Shown: positions 31,206 through 39,202 of the stretch, one piece after another
Position numbering within the stretch: position 1 is the first letter of the stretch
How the letters are laid out: each line of letters starts with the position of its first letter
Assembly (NCBI RefSeq): GCF_016428755.1
Contig: NZ_JAELTI010000045.1
Location: 1 to 39,782 of the forward strand
Source of the DNA: Allobosea sp. ASV33
GTDB taxonomy: Bacteria; Pseudomonadota; Alphaproteobacteria; Rhizobiales; Beijerinckiaceae
Direction: 5' to 3'
DNA: 39,782 bases
Position numbers and translations under genes: made by a program
The notes under the pieces: model-generated
Database searches by the model: none
What the model was told of the DNA's origin: nothing
What the model saw: only the letters and a program-made list of their open reading frames with translations

Positions 31206-32204
31206 TCAGTCGAGGACGGCAGGCTCGACCTGGTTGTCCACCGCCCGCAGCGACGAGGCGACGGCGGGCACGCTGCCGGGAACGCGCGCGACGGGCACGT
31301 CCTGCTGCGGCGCCAGCGGCTCAGGCCCGAAATCCGGGCTCGGAACGGCCGGAATCGGCGCCTGCTGCGGCGCGGGGGCAGGCTGCGGGGCCGCCGGCGC
31401 GTCGCGGCGGTCCCAGCGGCGGGTGCCGATATCGTATTCGCCGCGCAGCCAGCCGGCGAACTGGCTCTCGCTGCCGAAGAAGGCATTGCGGTCGACATCG
31501 CCCTTGATGCCGGGCACGCGGCCGGTGGTGGTGAATTGCCAGAAGGCCCAGGGGCGGTTGTTGTAGCGGGTCTCGGGCAACGCCGCGGTCGAGCGGATCC
31601 AGTAGGGGTAGTTGTTGAACTGCCCCTCCAGCACCTCGCGATGGAAGGTGATGTCGGTATAGATCACCGGCTTCTTGCCGGTGAGCTGCTCCAGCTCGGT
31701 CAGCATGAGCGCGATCTTCTCGCGGGCGAGTTCGCGGTCGATCTTCTGCGGGCAGGTGCGCGAATGGCCGTTCCACTCGACGTCGAGCACCGGGGGCAGG
31801 GCGTCGGGATCGTTCGGGATCTGCTGCTTGAACCAGGCCGCCTGCTCATGGGCCGGGCGGCACCAGTAGACGAAATGATAGGCGCCGCGGGCGATGCCGG
31901 CGCGGCGCGCGCCGTCCCAGTTGCGGCGGAAGGCCGGATCGACATGGTCGCCGCCCTCGGTCGCCTTCATGTAGACGAAGCGGGTGCCGGCCGCCTTGAC
32001 CGCGCTCCAGTCGATCTCGCCCTGCCAGCGCGAGATATCGATACCGTGAACTGGGTAGTTATGCGCCGCCGCGACGCCGGGATGCGGCCGGGCATCGCCC
32101 TTCGACGGGTAGTTGTCGAGCGCCACGCAGCCGCCAAGGGCCGCAAAGGCGGCGGCAGCCAGAAGGGGCAGGGCGCGGAAGCGGGGCATGTGGCGGGCGT
32201 TCAT
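31206..32204 (-). CDS. GH25 muramidase lipoprotein (paralogue 1)
   Basis: A 332-aa GH25 enzyme very similar to the gene downstream (shared ISRWQGEIDW-type, TEGGDH, LPPVLDVEW and AFWQFTTTGRVPGI blocks). The N-terminus is a lipoprotein signal: a hydrophobic run followed by the lipobox LGGC (Cys26, numbering from ATG 32204), so it is likely anchored to a membrane. The catalytic region has Asp56 and the Asp141/Glu143 pair. The C-terminal about 80 residues are Pro/Ala/Gln-rich and probably flexible. The start is ambiguous: ATG 32204 or ATG 32189, neither with a good ribosome-binding site. The second would shorten the n-region. A membrane-bound plus soluble pair suggests a gene duplication with divided location. 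Confidence 0.92.
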   Translation of the reverse strand: MNARHMPRFRALPLLAAAAFAALGGCVALDNYPSKGDARPHPGVAAAHNYPVHGIDISRWQGEIDWSAVKAAGTRFVYMKATEGGDHVDPAFRRNWDGARRAGIARGAYHFVYWCRPAHEQAAWFKQQIPNDPDALPPVLDVEWNGHSRTCPQKIDRELAREKIALMLTELEQLTGKKPVIYTDITFHREVLEGQFNNYPYWIRSTAALPETRYNNRPWAFWQFTTTGRVPGIKGDVDRNAFFGSESQFAGWLRGEYDIGTRRWDRRDAPAAPQPAPAPQQAPIPAVPSPDFGPEPLAPQQDVPVARVPGSVPAVASSLRAVDNQVEPAVLD

Positions 32205-32310
32205 ATCGCGGAGAATTGCGGAGAATGCTTGATGCTCGGTTTACGTTACCAAAGTTCTGCCATCTGTCAGCCCGTTCCTGGGCGGGCGCAGAATCGGCTT
32301 TGCGCCCCGC

Positions 32311-32385
32311 GCGGGCGGAGCGAAGCGCACACCCGAGAATCTCATGACAAGAGAGCGCCGGTTTCCGAGATGCTCGGGGGAAGTT
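32311..32385. repeat. Cloverleaf-type intergenic repeat, copy G (decayed)
   Basis: CGGGCGGAGCGAAGCGCACACCCGAGAAT and CGAGATGCTCGGGGGAAG-like blocks correspond to the internal parts of copies A and B, but the left outer arm and the right distal arm are missing or mutated. The stretch compared is only partly paired, so I read it as a degraded copy upstream of the muramidase gene and beyond the tRNA terminator. Confidence 0.5.
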
Positions 32386-32417
32386 GGAGCGCGACCCATG
32401 AAAAAGTCTCTGAAACG

Positions 32418-32445
32418 CGAAAGGCGACCCGAAGGTCGCCTTTCG
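32418..32445 (-). terminator. Terminator of tRNA-Leu
   Basis: A perfect 12-bp stem, CGAAAGGCGACC (32418-32429) with GGTCGCCTTTCG (32434-32445), around a four-base loop reading TTCG on the minus strand. CGTTTC and a later CTTTTT tail follow on the minus strand. It lies 19 bases beyond the tRNA 3' end and matches the style of the rplQ terminator. Confidence 0.8.
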
Positions 32446-32464
32446 CTGGACTTTCATCCGAATT

Positions 32465-32549
32465 TGGTGCGGTCGAGAGGACTCGAACCTCCACGGGTCT
32501 CCCCGCTACCACCTCAAGGTAGTGCGTCTACCAATTCCGCCACGACCGC
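32465..32549 (-). tRNA. tRNA-Leu (anticodon GAG)
   Basis: An 85-nt class II tRNA including an encoded CCA. The acceptor strands are GCGGTCG and CGACCGC. The D-arm contains GGAATTGGTAGACGC, the anticodon stem CTACC/GGTAG holds loop TTGAGGT (anticodon GAG, reading CUC and CUU), the long variable arm is CGGGGAGACCCG, and the T-arm loop is TTCGAGT. The gene has its own terminator and a plausible promoter. Confidence 0.97.
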
Positions 32550-32592
32550 AGCTCTGTTCCGGTTGCGGGCGGTGCAACCAGGGAGCGGCGCC

Positions 32593-32621
32593 GATCTAGC
32601 AAATCGAATCCGCTGCCACAA
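32593..32621 (-). promoter_or_regulatory. Likely promoter of tRNA-Leu
   Basis: On the minus strand TTGTGG (32616-32621) and TAGATC (32593-32598) are separated by 17 bases. They place transcription start roughly 35-40 bases before the tRNA 5' end. The -35 is fair and the -10 moderate. No better pair is visible in the 125-base gap. Confidence 0.4.
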
Positions 32622-32674
32622 GAGCGTCACGAAGGAAAAACGCAGAAGCGCGATTTTTCCCCAGATCGGCCGGT

Positions 32675-32944
32675 TCAGGCGGCCGCAGCGACGCTCTGCT
32701 GGGTGTAGATCGTCGGCCGTTTCAGCATCTGGGTGATCTCGACGGAGATTCGTGCGCCGCTGACCACGACGATTCCCTTGGCGAAGGGATGGTTGTTCGC
32801 GAGAATCTGGACCTCGTCGGTCTCGCTGGTGTTCAGCTCGATGATGGCGCCGCGGCCGAGGCGCAGCAGCTTGTAGATCGGCATTTCGGTCTGGCCGAGC
32901 ACCACCGTGAGTTCCACCGGGACGAGATCGAGATCGGCCTTCAA
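32675..32944 (-). CDS. Orphan FliN/SpoA-domain protein
   Basis: An 89-aa protein that is essentially one SpoA domain, as in FliN, FliM and type III secretion C-ring proteins: DLDLVPVELTVVLGQTEMPI, KLLRLGRGAIIEL and ILANNHPFAKGIVVV are the family core. I place the start at TTG 32944, with GGAGACAG at good spacing. No ATG gives the complete domain, since the first in-frame ATG falls inside it (MPIYKLL). No other flagellar or secretion gene lies in the window, so this is an orphan. It could be a second FliN of the flagellar motor switch or have a separate role. It faces away from lipB. Confidence 0.85.
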   Translation of the reverse strand: MKADLDLVPVELTVVLGQTEMPIYKLLRLGRGAIIELNTSETDEVQILANNHPFAKGIVVVSGARISVEITQMLKRPTIYTQQSVAAAA

Positions 32945-33083
32945 GTTCTGTCTCCGGAACCCTACTTCAGAATTCGTCCAGCGAAACTTGCCTGCCTGCC
33001 GGTTTTGGGCGCAAGAGGCGTGCCGCGGGTCGTGCCGGATCAATCCGCCGGCCCGGAAACATTGAATGGAACATGGTTAAGCC

Positions 33084-33788
33084 ATGGTGAAGATGCGTGA
33101 GGAACTGGCCGTCTCCTTCCTGCCGGAAGGGCTGTCGGAGCCGGTCGAATGGGTCGTGTCCGAAGGGCTCACCGGCTATGACGAGGCCGTCGCCGAGATG
33201 GAGGCGCGCGCCGGGCTGATCGCGGACGGGCTGGCGCGCGAGCGCGTCTGGCTGGTCGAGCATCCGCCGCTCTATACCGCCGGCACCTCGGCTCGCGACG
33301 AGGACCTGATCGCGCCGGAGCGCTTCCCGGTGTTCCGTTCGGGGCGGGGCGGGCAGTTCACCTATCACGGCCCCGGGCAGCGCGTGGCCTATGTCATGCT
33401 CGACCTGAAGCGGCGCCAGCCGGACCTGCGCCGCTTCGTCGCCGCGCTGGAAGGCTGGCTGATCGGCGCGCTCGACGACGTCAATATCCGCGGGGAGCGG
33501 CGCGAGGACCGCGTCGGCGTCTGGGTGCGCCGGCCGGACAAGGGCGCCGATGTCGAGGACAAGATCGCCGCGATCGGCATCCGCGTGCGGCGCTGGGTCT
33601 CGTTCCACGGCATTTCGCTCAATGTCGACCCGGACCTGTCGCATTTCGACGGGATCGTGCCCTGCGGCGTCAGCCAGTACGGGGTGACCTCGCTGGTCGA
33701 TCTCGGCCTGCCGGTAACGATGCCGGAGGTCGATTCGGTGCTGCGCGAGGCGTTCGAGCGGGTGTTCGGTCCGACCGTCCAAATCTGA
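33084..33788 (+). CDS. lipB: Octanoyl-[ACP]:protein N-octanoyltransferase LipB
   Basis: Transfers octanoyl groups from acyl carrier protein to lipoyl domains, the first step of lipoate synthesis for pyruvate and 2-oxoglutarate dehydrogenases and the glycine cleavage system. The 234-aa product contains [10 protein letters not shown], the [12 protein letters not shown] signature (88-99), the catalytic Lys160 ([11 protein letters not shown]) and Cys194 ([12 protein letters not shown]), all in place. The start could be ATG 33084 or ATG 33093, and both have poor ribosome-binding sites. I chose the first. It is divergent from the orphan FliN gene, with about 140 bases between them. Confidence 0.95.
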   Translation: MVKMREELAVSFLPEGLSEPVEWVVSEGLTGYDEAVAEMEARAGLIADGLARERVWLVEHPPLYTAGTSARDEDLIAPERFPVFRSGRGGQFTYHGPGQRVAYVMLDLKRRQPDLRRFVAALEGWLIGALDDVNIRGERREDRVGVWVRRPDKGADVEDKIAAIGIRVRRWVSFHGISLNVDPDLSHFDGIVPCGVSQYGVTSLVDLGLPVTMPEVDSVLREAFERVFGPTVQI

Positions 33789-33868
33789 TCGTCCCAGCCT
33801 GATTTACCATCCGTTAGCCATGGCGCCGCCATCTTCGCCCGGGGGTTGGGCTGAAAATGGGGACGACG

Positions 33869-34069
33869 ATGCGAAGCTTTTTTCTGGCGGGCAGCCTCGC
33901 CATGCTGCTCGCGGCCTGCAACACGACCGACCAGCGTATCGCCGGTGCAGCGGCCGGCGCGGGAGCCGGCGCGATCGTCGGCGGGCCGATCGGGGCGATT
34001 GCCGGTGGCGCGATCGGCGCCGTCGCGGCGCCGTCCGTGACCGGCTCGATCAACAAGATGCAGGAATGA
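33869..34069 (+). CDS. Small glycine-zipper lipoprotein
   Basis: A 66-aa protein with a lipoprotein signal (FLAGSLAMLLAAC, lipobox LLAAC) and a mature part dominated by small residues in a GxxxG pattern (IAGAAAGAGAGAIVGGPIGA). This is typical of glycine-zipper envelope proteins. ATG 33869 was chosen because GGGGA sits five bases upstream. ATG 33857 would add four residues. Its function is unknown. Such proteins may oligomerise in or under the outer membrane. It lies between lipB and the carboxylase gene on the same strand. Confidence 0.8.
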   Translation: MRSFFLAGSLAMLLAACNTTDQRIAGAAAGAGAGAIVGGPIGAIAGGAIGAVAAPSVTGSINKMQE

Positions 34070-34181
34070 GCCGACCCGGTGGCGCGGATTTGCACGGCCG
34101 CGTCCGTGCGTCCGCGCCGGTTGGCGTTTTCGGCGCGGCGCGCCATAACCTCGGCAGAGATTGTCGTCGAGGAGCGCGCCC

Positions 34182-35789
34182 GTGCCTGTCATCGAGAGCA
34201 AGGTCGATCTGAATTCGACCGAGACGCGCGCCAATGCCGAAGCCTGGGCCGGATTGCGCAGCGAACTCCAGCAGCATCGCGCCACCGCCGCGCTCGGCGG
34301 CAATGCCAAGTCCCGCGAACGCCACACGGCGCGCGGCAAGCTTTTGCCCCGCGAGCGCGTGCTGCGCCTGACCGATCCCGGGTCCGCCTTCCTCGAGATC
34401 GGCTCGCTCGCCGCTTTCGGCATGTACGAGGGCGATGTCCATGGCGCCGGCATGATCGCCGGGATCGGGCGCGTGGCGGGTCGGGAGTGCATGATCGTCT
34501 GCAACGACGCGACGATCAAAGGCGGCACCTATTATCCGATGACGGTGAAGAAGCATCTGCGGGCGCAGGAGATCGCGCGCGAGAACCGCTTGCCCTGCAT
34601 CTATCTCGTCGATTCCGGCGGCGCCAACCTGCCGCACCAGACCGAGGTCTTCCCCGATCGCGAGCATTTCGGCCGCATCTTCTACAACCAGGCGACGCTC
34701 TCGGCCGAGGGCATCCCGCAGGTCGCGGTGGTGATGGGCTCCTGCACCGCTGGCGGCGCCTATGTGCCGGCGATGTCGGACGAGACGGTGATCGTCCGGA
34801 AGCAGGGCACGATCTTCCTCGGCGGGCCGCCGCTGGTGAAGGCCGCGACCGGCGAGGTCGTCTCGGCCGAGGATCTGGGCGGCGCCGACGTCCATGCACG
34901 GCTTTCGGGCGTCGCCGACCATTATGCCGGCGACGACACCCATGCGCTCGCCATCGCCCGGCGCATCGCCGGCAACCTCAACAGCGTCAAGCGCCCGGAT
35001 ATCGACATCGCCCAGCCGGTCGAGCCGCTTTACGACCCGGCCGAGCTCGAGGCGGTCGTGCCGACCGATCTCAAGAAACAGTACGATATCCGCGAGGTGA
35101 TCGCGCGGCTGGTCGACGGCTCGGAGTTCGACGAATTCAAGAAGCTCTACGGCACGACGCTGGTGACGGGCTTCGCCCGCATCCACGGCATCCCGGTCGG
35201 CATCATCGCCAATAACGGCATCCTGTTCTCGGAAAGCGCGGTCAAGGGCGCGCATTTCATCGAGCTCTGCTGCCAGCGGCGGATTCCGCTGCTCTTCCTG
35301 CAGAACATCACCGGCTTCATGGTCGGCCGCGACGTCGAGACGCGCGGCATCGCCAAGGACGGCGCCAAGCTCGTCACGGCGGTGGCTTCGGCGCGGGTGC
35401 CAAAGATCACGGTGCTGGTCGGCGGCTCCTTCGGCGCCGGCAATTACGGCATGTGCGGCCGGGCCTATTCGCCGCGTTTCCTGTTCACTTGGCCTAACAG
35501 CCGCATCTCGGTGATGGGCGGCGAGCAGGCGGCGAGCGTGCTTGCGACCGTGCGCCGCGACAATATCGAGGCCGAGGGCAAGAGCTGGCCGGCGGCTGAA
35601 GAAGAGGCCTTCAAGGCGCCGATCCGCAACCGATACGAGGAAGAGGGCTCTCCCTATTTCGCCACCGCGCGGCTCTGGGACGACGGTATCATCCTGCCCT
35701 CCGAGACCCGCCGCGTGCTGGCGCTAGCCTTCTCCGCGACGCTGAACGCCGAGATCCCGGAGACGAAGTTCGGCGTCTTCCGGATGTGA
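34182..35789 (+). CDS. Methylcrotonyl-CoA carboxylase, carboxyltransferase (beta) subunit
   Basis: Transfers carboxyl from biotin to 3-methylcrotonyl-CoA, forming 3-methylglutaconyl-CoA in leucine catabolism. The 535-aa protein matches the family length. Signatures include [80 protein letters not shown] and [19 protein letters not shown]. The start is GTG 34182 with a strong GAGGAG seven bases upstream. A TTG seven codons earlier is less likely. The alpha (biotin) subunit gene is not adjacent: upstream is a small lipoprotein gene and downstream an opposite-strand gene. It may be elsewhere in the genome. Symbols vary between organisms (mccB, liuB), so I give none. Confidence 0.94.
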   Translation: MPVIESKVDLNSTETRANAEAWAGLRSELQQHRATAALGGNAKSRERHTARGKLLPRERVLRLTDPGSAFLEIGSLAAFGMYEGDVHGAGMIAGIGRVAGRECMIVCNDATIKGGTYYPMTVKKHLRAQEIARENRLPCIYLVDSGGANLPHQTEVFPDREHFGRIFYNQATLSAEGIPQVAVVMGSCTAGGAYVPAMSDETVIVRKQGTIFLGGPPLVKAATGEVVSAEDLGGADVHARLSGVADHYAGDDTHALAIARRIAGNLNSVKRPDIDIAQPVEPLYDPAELEAVVPTDLKKQYDIREVIARLVDGSEFDEFKKLYGTTLVTGFARIHGIPVGIIANNGILFSESAVKGAHFIELCCQRRIPLLFLQNITGFMVGRDVETRGIAKDGAKLVTAVASARVPKITVLVGGSFGAGNYGMCGRAYSPRFLFTWPNSRISVMGGEQAASVLATVRRDNIEAEGKSWPAAEEEAFKAPIRNRYEEEGSPYFATARLWDDGIILPSETRRVLALAFSATLNAEIPETKFGVFRM

Positions 35790-35804
35790 GAGGCCGGGCG
35801 CCTC

Positions 35805-36317
35805 TCACCGCAATTCGATTTTCACAACTTCGTAGACTGCCCGCGCGCCGCGCTTGTCGCCGGGCGCCACAAGCCGCCAGCCGCCTTCCAGCGGTTTGCC
35901 GTCCATTGCCGTAACGAGGATCAGGGGCAGGTTGCCGAAATCGGGATGGATCTCGCCGATCGAGAAGGCGATCTGGTAGCCGTCCTTGGCGCTGACAAGG
36001 AAGGTCTTCTTCAATTGCTCGGCCGGCTTCAGGCCATCGAGCGCCTTGTTCGCCTTCAGGACATCCCAGAGCAGCACGCCCTTGTAGTGCCGCGTCGCCG
36101 GCCCTTTCGAGGTGTCGAAGGTCACGTCGCGCTCGGCTACCGGCACGGCGGCGAGCGCCTGCGGGGTTAGCCGGATCGGTGCAGAGCCGATGCCGATGAT
36201 CTCGACGGCAGGTTCCTGAGCACGGACGGACGGTGCCATCGTTAGCAGAGCGAGCAGAACGAGCGTGCGCAGCAAGGCGGAGGTCTCCGTTGCGAGTCGA
36301 CGGTATCTGGACATCAT
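35805..36317 (-). CDS. Periplasmic molybdopterin-oxidoreductase-fold protein without cysteine
   Basis: A 170-aa protein with a signal peptide (about residues 1-33, ending SVRAQ) and a fold segment resembling the sulfite-oxidase molybdopterin domain (PF00174 type): KGVLLWDVLKA, KDGYQIAFSIGEI and WRLVAPGDKRGARAVYEV. The domain is about half the usual length, and the whole protein contains no cysteine, so the thiolate that ligates molybdenum in sulfite oxidase and MsrP is missing. Catalysis by that mechanism is therefore unlikely. A binding or vestigial function is possible. The stop lies 15 bases from the convergent carboxylase gene. Two adjacent ATG codons make the start uncertain by one residue. 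Confidence 0.78.
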   Translation of the reverse strand: MMSRYRRLATETSALLRTLVLLALLTMAPSVRAQEPAVEIIGIGSAPIRLTPQALAAVPVAERDVTFDTSKGPATRHYKGVLLWDVLKANKALDGLKPAEQLKKTFLVSAKDGYQIAFSIGEIHPDFGNLPLILVTAMDGKPLEGGWRLVAPGDKRGARAVYEVVKIELR

Positions 36318-36348
36318 TCGCTGCGTCCGTCGATGGCTTCTTTCACGG

Positions 36349-37638
36349 CTACAGTCGCATCGTGGCGGCGGCGGGCGTGGCCTTCAGCGTGGCGAGCCAG
36401 AACAGCAAGGTCATTGCGCTGATCGCGGCTCCCTGCGCGCAGACACCGGCCCAGCCGGCATGTGCATAGGCGACGGTCGACAAGGACGAGCCGGCCGCGC
36501 TGCCGATCGAATAGAAGACCATATAGGCTGCCGTGAGGCGGTTCTGCGCCTCCGGCCTGACCCGGTAGATCATCGCCTGATTGGTGACATGGACGGCTTG
36601 GAGCCCGAAATCGATGATCAGCACGCCGGCGACCAGCCAGAGGATCGACTGGTGCAGTTGCGCGATCATCAGCCAGGACAACAGCATCAATCCGAGCGCG
36701 ATGCCGGTCGTGCGCTGGCCATAGCCCCGATCGGTCCAGCGCCCGGCACGGGTGGCGCCGAGAGCACCTGCCACGCCAGCCAGCCCGAACAGGCCGATCT
36801 GCGTATGCGAGAGGGAGAAGGGCGGCGCGCCGAGCGGCAGCACGAGCGGCGCGAGTAGCGTCGTGATGTTGGCGAAGATCAGCATGGCGATGATGCCGCG
36901 GATGAGCAGCACCGGCTCCGCGACGATCAGAGTAACCAGCGAGGCGATCAGGCGCCCATAGGAAAGGCCGGCGGTGCTTCGCCCCTGCTGCGGCAGCAGC
37001 TTCCAGAGCAGAAATGCGATGACCAGCGTCGAAAGAGCCGAGACGAAATAGACGGTTCGCCAGCCGGAGAGGTCGGTGAGAGCGCCCGCGACCGTCCGCG
37101 CCAGCAGGATGCCGATGACGATGCCGCTCGTGACGATGCCGACGACATGGCCTCTTTCCGAGGCCTGCGCAAGGCTCGCGGCATAGGCGACAAGGGCCTG
37201 CGTTACCACGGCCAGAAGTCCGACAGCGGCCATCGCGCCGAGTAGCATCGCGGCCGATTGCGAAAACCCGACGCTGGCGAGTGCCAGGACCGAAAGCAGG
37301 GATTGCCCGACGATGAGCTTGCGGCGGTCGAGCAGATCGCCCAGCGGAACGAGAAGCAGAAGGCCGAGCCCGTAGCCGAGTTGCGTTGCGCCGACGATCA
37401 ATCCCGCGACGGTGCGGGACAGGCCGAGATCATCGGCCATCACGTCGAGCAGGGGATGGGCGAAATAGGCATTCGCCACGGCCAGCCCGCTGGCGACGGC
37501 GAAAAGCAGGATGGTTCGACGATTCAGGGGAGCCGGCGTGACGGCGGCGTGCGAGGGCAGGGGTATCCGCGCCGGGTTTTGCGCGCACGCGTTCTCCTTC
37601 GCGGGCGCCGACGGCGCCGCGTCCTGGATCAATTTCAT
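36349..37638 (-). CDS. MFS transporter, drug-efflux type
   Basis: A 429-aa inner-membrane protein of the major facilitator superfamily with about twelve helices. The loop 2-3 motif is GDLLDRRKLIVGQ (motif A). The opening ASGLAVANAYFAHPLLDVMA resembles the sugar/drug efflux and YgaY-like groups. Repeat motifs in the second half (RAGRWTDRGYG) agree. ATG 37638 follows CCGGAG. The reading frame extends upstream across the regulatory region, so a longer product is unlikely. The gene is divergent from an HxlR regulator with two operator-like sites in the shared gap, which points to induction by a small toxic compound, perhaps a substrate. Confidence 0.9.
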   Translation of the reverse strand: MKLIQDAAPSAPAKENACAQNPARIPLPSHAAVTPAPLNRRTILLFAVASGLAVANAYFAHPLLDVMADDLGLSRTVAGLIVGATQLGYGLGLLLLVPLGDLLDRRKLIVGQSLLSVLALASVGFSQSAAMLLGAMAAVGLLAVVTQALVAYAASLAQASERGHVVGIVTSGIVIGILLARTVAGALTDLSGWRTVYFVSALSTLVIAFLLWKLLPQQGRSTAGLSYGRLIASLVTLIVAEPVLLIRGIIAMLIFANITTLLAPLVLPLGAPPFSLSHTQIGLFGLAGVAGALGATRAGRWTDRGYGQRTTGIALGLMLLSWLMIAQLHQSILWLVAGVLIIDFGLQAVHVTNQAMIYRVRPEAQNRLTAAYMVFYSIGSAAGSSLSTVAYAHAGWAGVCAQGAAISAMTLLFWLATLKATPAAATMRL

Positions 37639-37655
37639 TGCAGACTCCGGCCGGT

Positions 37656-37674
37656 TTGGTTTTATAATGAAACC
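37656..37674. promoter_or_regulatory. Operator-like site 1 (HxlR/MFS)
   Basis: TTGGTTTTATAATGAAACC, a near-palindrome (14 of 17 positions of GGTTTTATAATGAAACC match its reverse complement), 18 bases before the MFS start. It contains TATAAT, so repressor binding there would block promoters. It is repeated with 15 of 19 identities 38 bases further along. Confidence 0.65.
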
Positions 37675-37693
37675 GAAGCGAGCTGTAGCGATA

Positions 37694-37712
37694 TTGGTTT
37701 TATGATGCAACT
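37694..37712. promoter_or_regulatory. Operator-like site 2 (HxlR/MFS)
   Basis: TTGGTTTTATGATGCAACT, a direct copy of site 1, in the AT-rich centre of the divergent intergenic region, 42 bases before the HxlR start. The pair is the natural candidate for binding by the regulator encoded next door. Confidence 0.6.
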
Positions 37713-37754
37713 GAAAATGCCGCTGCCGGCGGGAACTGCAGAAGGGCTGCGCTG

Positions 37755-38207
37755 ATGGTCGCCCGCAAAAGCCTCAAGGGCGACTATTGCCCGAGCGCGC
37801 GGTCTCTCGACGTGATCGGGGACTGGTGGTCGCTCCTGATCGTCCGCGACGCTTTTGACGGGATGACCCGTTTCGGCGAATTCCAGAAGAGCCTCGGTAT
37901 CGCCAAGAACATCCTGACGGATCGGCTGAAGACGCTGGTCCAGAGCGGGATCCTCGAAGCCGTGCCCATCGGCGACGGCAATGCGCGTGTGGAGTACCGC
38001 CTCACCGCGGTGGGCAAGGACCTCTTTCCCGTCATGGTCGCGTTGCGGCAATTCGGCGAACGCCATCTCTTCGCGCCGGACGAGGAGCGCTCGCGCCTGG
38101 TCGAGCGCGAGACCGGCCTGTCGGTTCGCCTCGACGTTCGAACGGAAGATGGCCGCGCGATCGGCCCCGATCAGGCCGTCATCCTGAAAGTGCCCGAGCC
38201 GGATTGA
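37755..38207 (+). CDS. HxlR-family transcriptional regulator
   Basis: A 150-aa winged-helix DNA-binding protein. The HxlR signature is clear: CPSARSLDVIGDWWSLLIVR (12-31), then RFGEFQKSLGIAKNILTDRL (recognition region), LVQSGILE and the wing YRLTAVGKDL. Cys12 sits at the position used as a redox or electrophile sensor in some members, though a sensing role here is not shown. ATG 37755 lacks a strong Shine-Dalgarno. The gene is divergent from the MFS exporter and probably represses it and itself through the two operator-like sites. Confidence 0.92.
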   Translation: MVARKSLKGDYCPSARSLDVIGDWWSLLIVRDAFDGMTRFGEFQKSLGIAKNILTDRLKTLVQSGILEAVPIGDGNARVEYRLTAVGKDLFPVMVALRQFGERHLFAPDEERSRLVERETGLSVRLDVRTEDGRAIGPDQAVILKVPEPD

Positions 38208-38423
38208 GCGCTTGACCCGCTTGCGCATGTCACTGGCCGCAAGCCAAGGACGGCGGTTCAGGCTGGTCATCGCGTCGCCCTCCCGACTACAACGATACGG
38301 CAGGGCTGGCGGGCGGCAAGCGCATCGAATGCTGGCGGTCCCCCGGTTCCCCCGGGCGGTTTCGCTCGTTATGGTCGGGCGCCATCTCAAACGATTTAGG
38401 TCTAGGGAAACACGGGGAAACGC

Positions 38424-39185
38424 ATGTCTGGGCATAACAAGGTCGCGATCATCACCGGCGCCGGCTCGGGCGTGGGGCGCTCGGTCGCCATCGCCTTCCT
38501 GAAAGACGGCTATCGCACCGTGCTGGCCGGCCGGCGCGCGGATGCGCTGGAAGAGACGATCGCGCTCTCCGGCGTGGACAAGGGGCGGGCGCTGGCGGTG
38601 CCGACCGATGTCACCGACAAGGCTTCGGTCGAGAACCTGTTCGCCAGGACGAAGGAAGCCTTCGGCCGGGTCGACGTGCTCTTCAACAATGCCGGTGTCA
38701 ATGCGCCGGGCGGCGTGCTGCTGGAGGACCTGTCGCTGGAGGATTGGCAGAAGGTGGTCGACACCAACCTGACCGGGCCGTTCCTCTGCACCCAGGCCGC
38801 CTTCAAGGCGATGAAGGAGCAGCAGCCGCAGGGCGGGCGCATCATCAATAACGGCTCGATCTCGGCCCATGCGCCGCGGCCGAACTCCGTCGCCTATACC
38901 GCGACCAAGCATGCGATCTCGGGCCTGACCAAGACCGCCGCGCTCGACGGGCGCAAATACGACATCGCCGTCGGCCAGGTCGATATCGGCAATGCGCTGA
39001 CGGAGATGGCGAAGAAGATGACGACGGGCGTGCCGCAGGCCGACGGCTCGATCAAGGTCGAGCCGGTGATGGATGTCGACCATGTCGCCTCGACGGTGCT
39101 GCACATGGCCGGCCTGCCGCTGGAGGCGAACGTGCTGTTCGTCACGGTGATGGCGACCAAGGCCCCGCTCGTCGGGCGGGGGTAA
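38424..39185 (+). CDS. Short-chain dehydrogenase/reductase (SDR)
   Basis: A 253-aa classical SDR oxidoreductase. The cofactor loop is TGAGSGVG (11-18), with AGRRAD after the second strand suggesting NADP preference. NNAG spans 88-91, and the catalytic residues are Ser145, Tyr158 and Lys162 (YTATK). The substrate cannot be named. It is on the same strand as the HxlR gene but 216 bases apart. The ATG follows GGGGAAACGC. A cloverleaf-type repeat starts 17 bases after its stop. Confidence 0.92.
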   Translation: MSGHNKVAIITGAGSGVGRSVAIAFLKDGYRTVLAGRRADALEETIALSGVDKGRALAVPTDVTDKASVENLFARTKEAFGRVDVLFNNAGVNAPGGVLLEDLSLEDWQKVVDTNLTGPFLCTQAAFKAMKEQQPQGGRIINNGSISAHAPRPNSVAYTATKHAISGLTKTAALDGRKYDIAVGQVDIGNALTEMAKKMTTGVPQADGSIKVEPVMDVDHVASTVLHMAGLPLEANVLFVTVMATKAPLVGRG

Positions 39186-39202
39186 GCGCTCAACTGCAAC
39201 GA

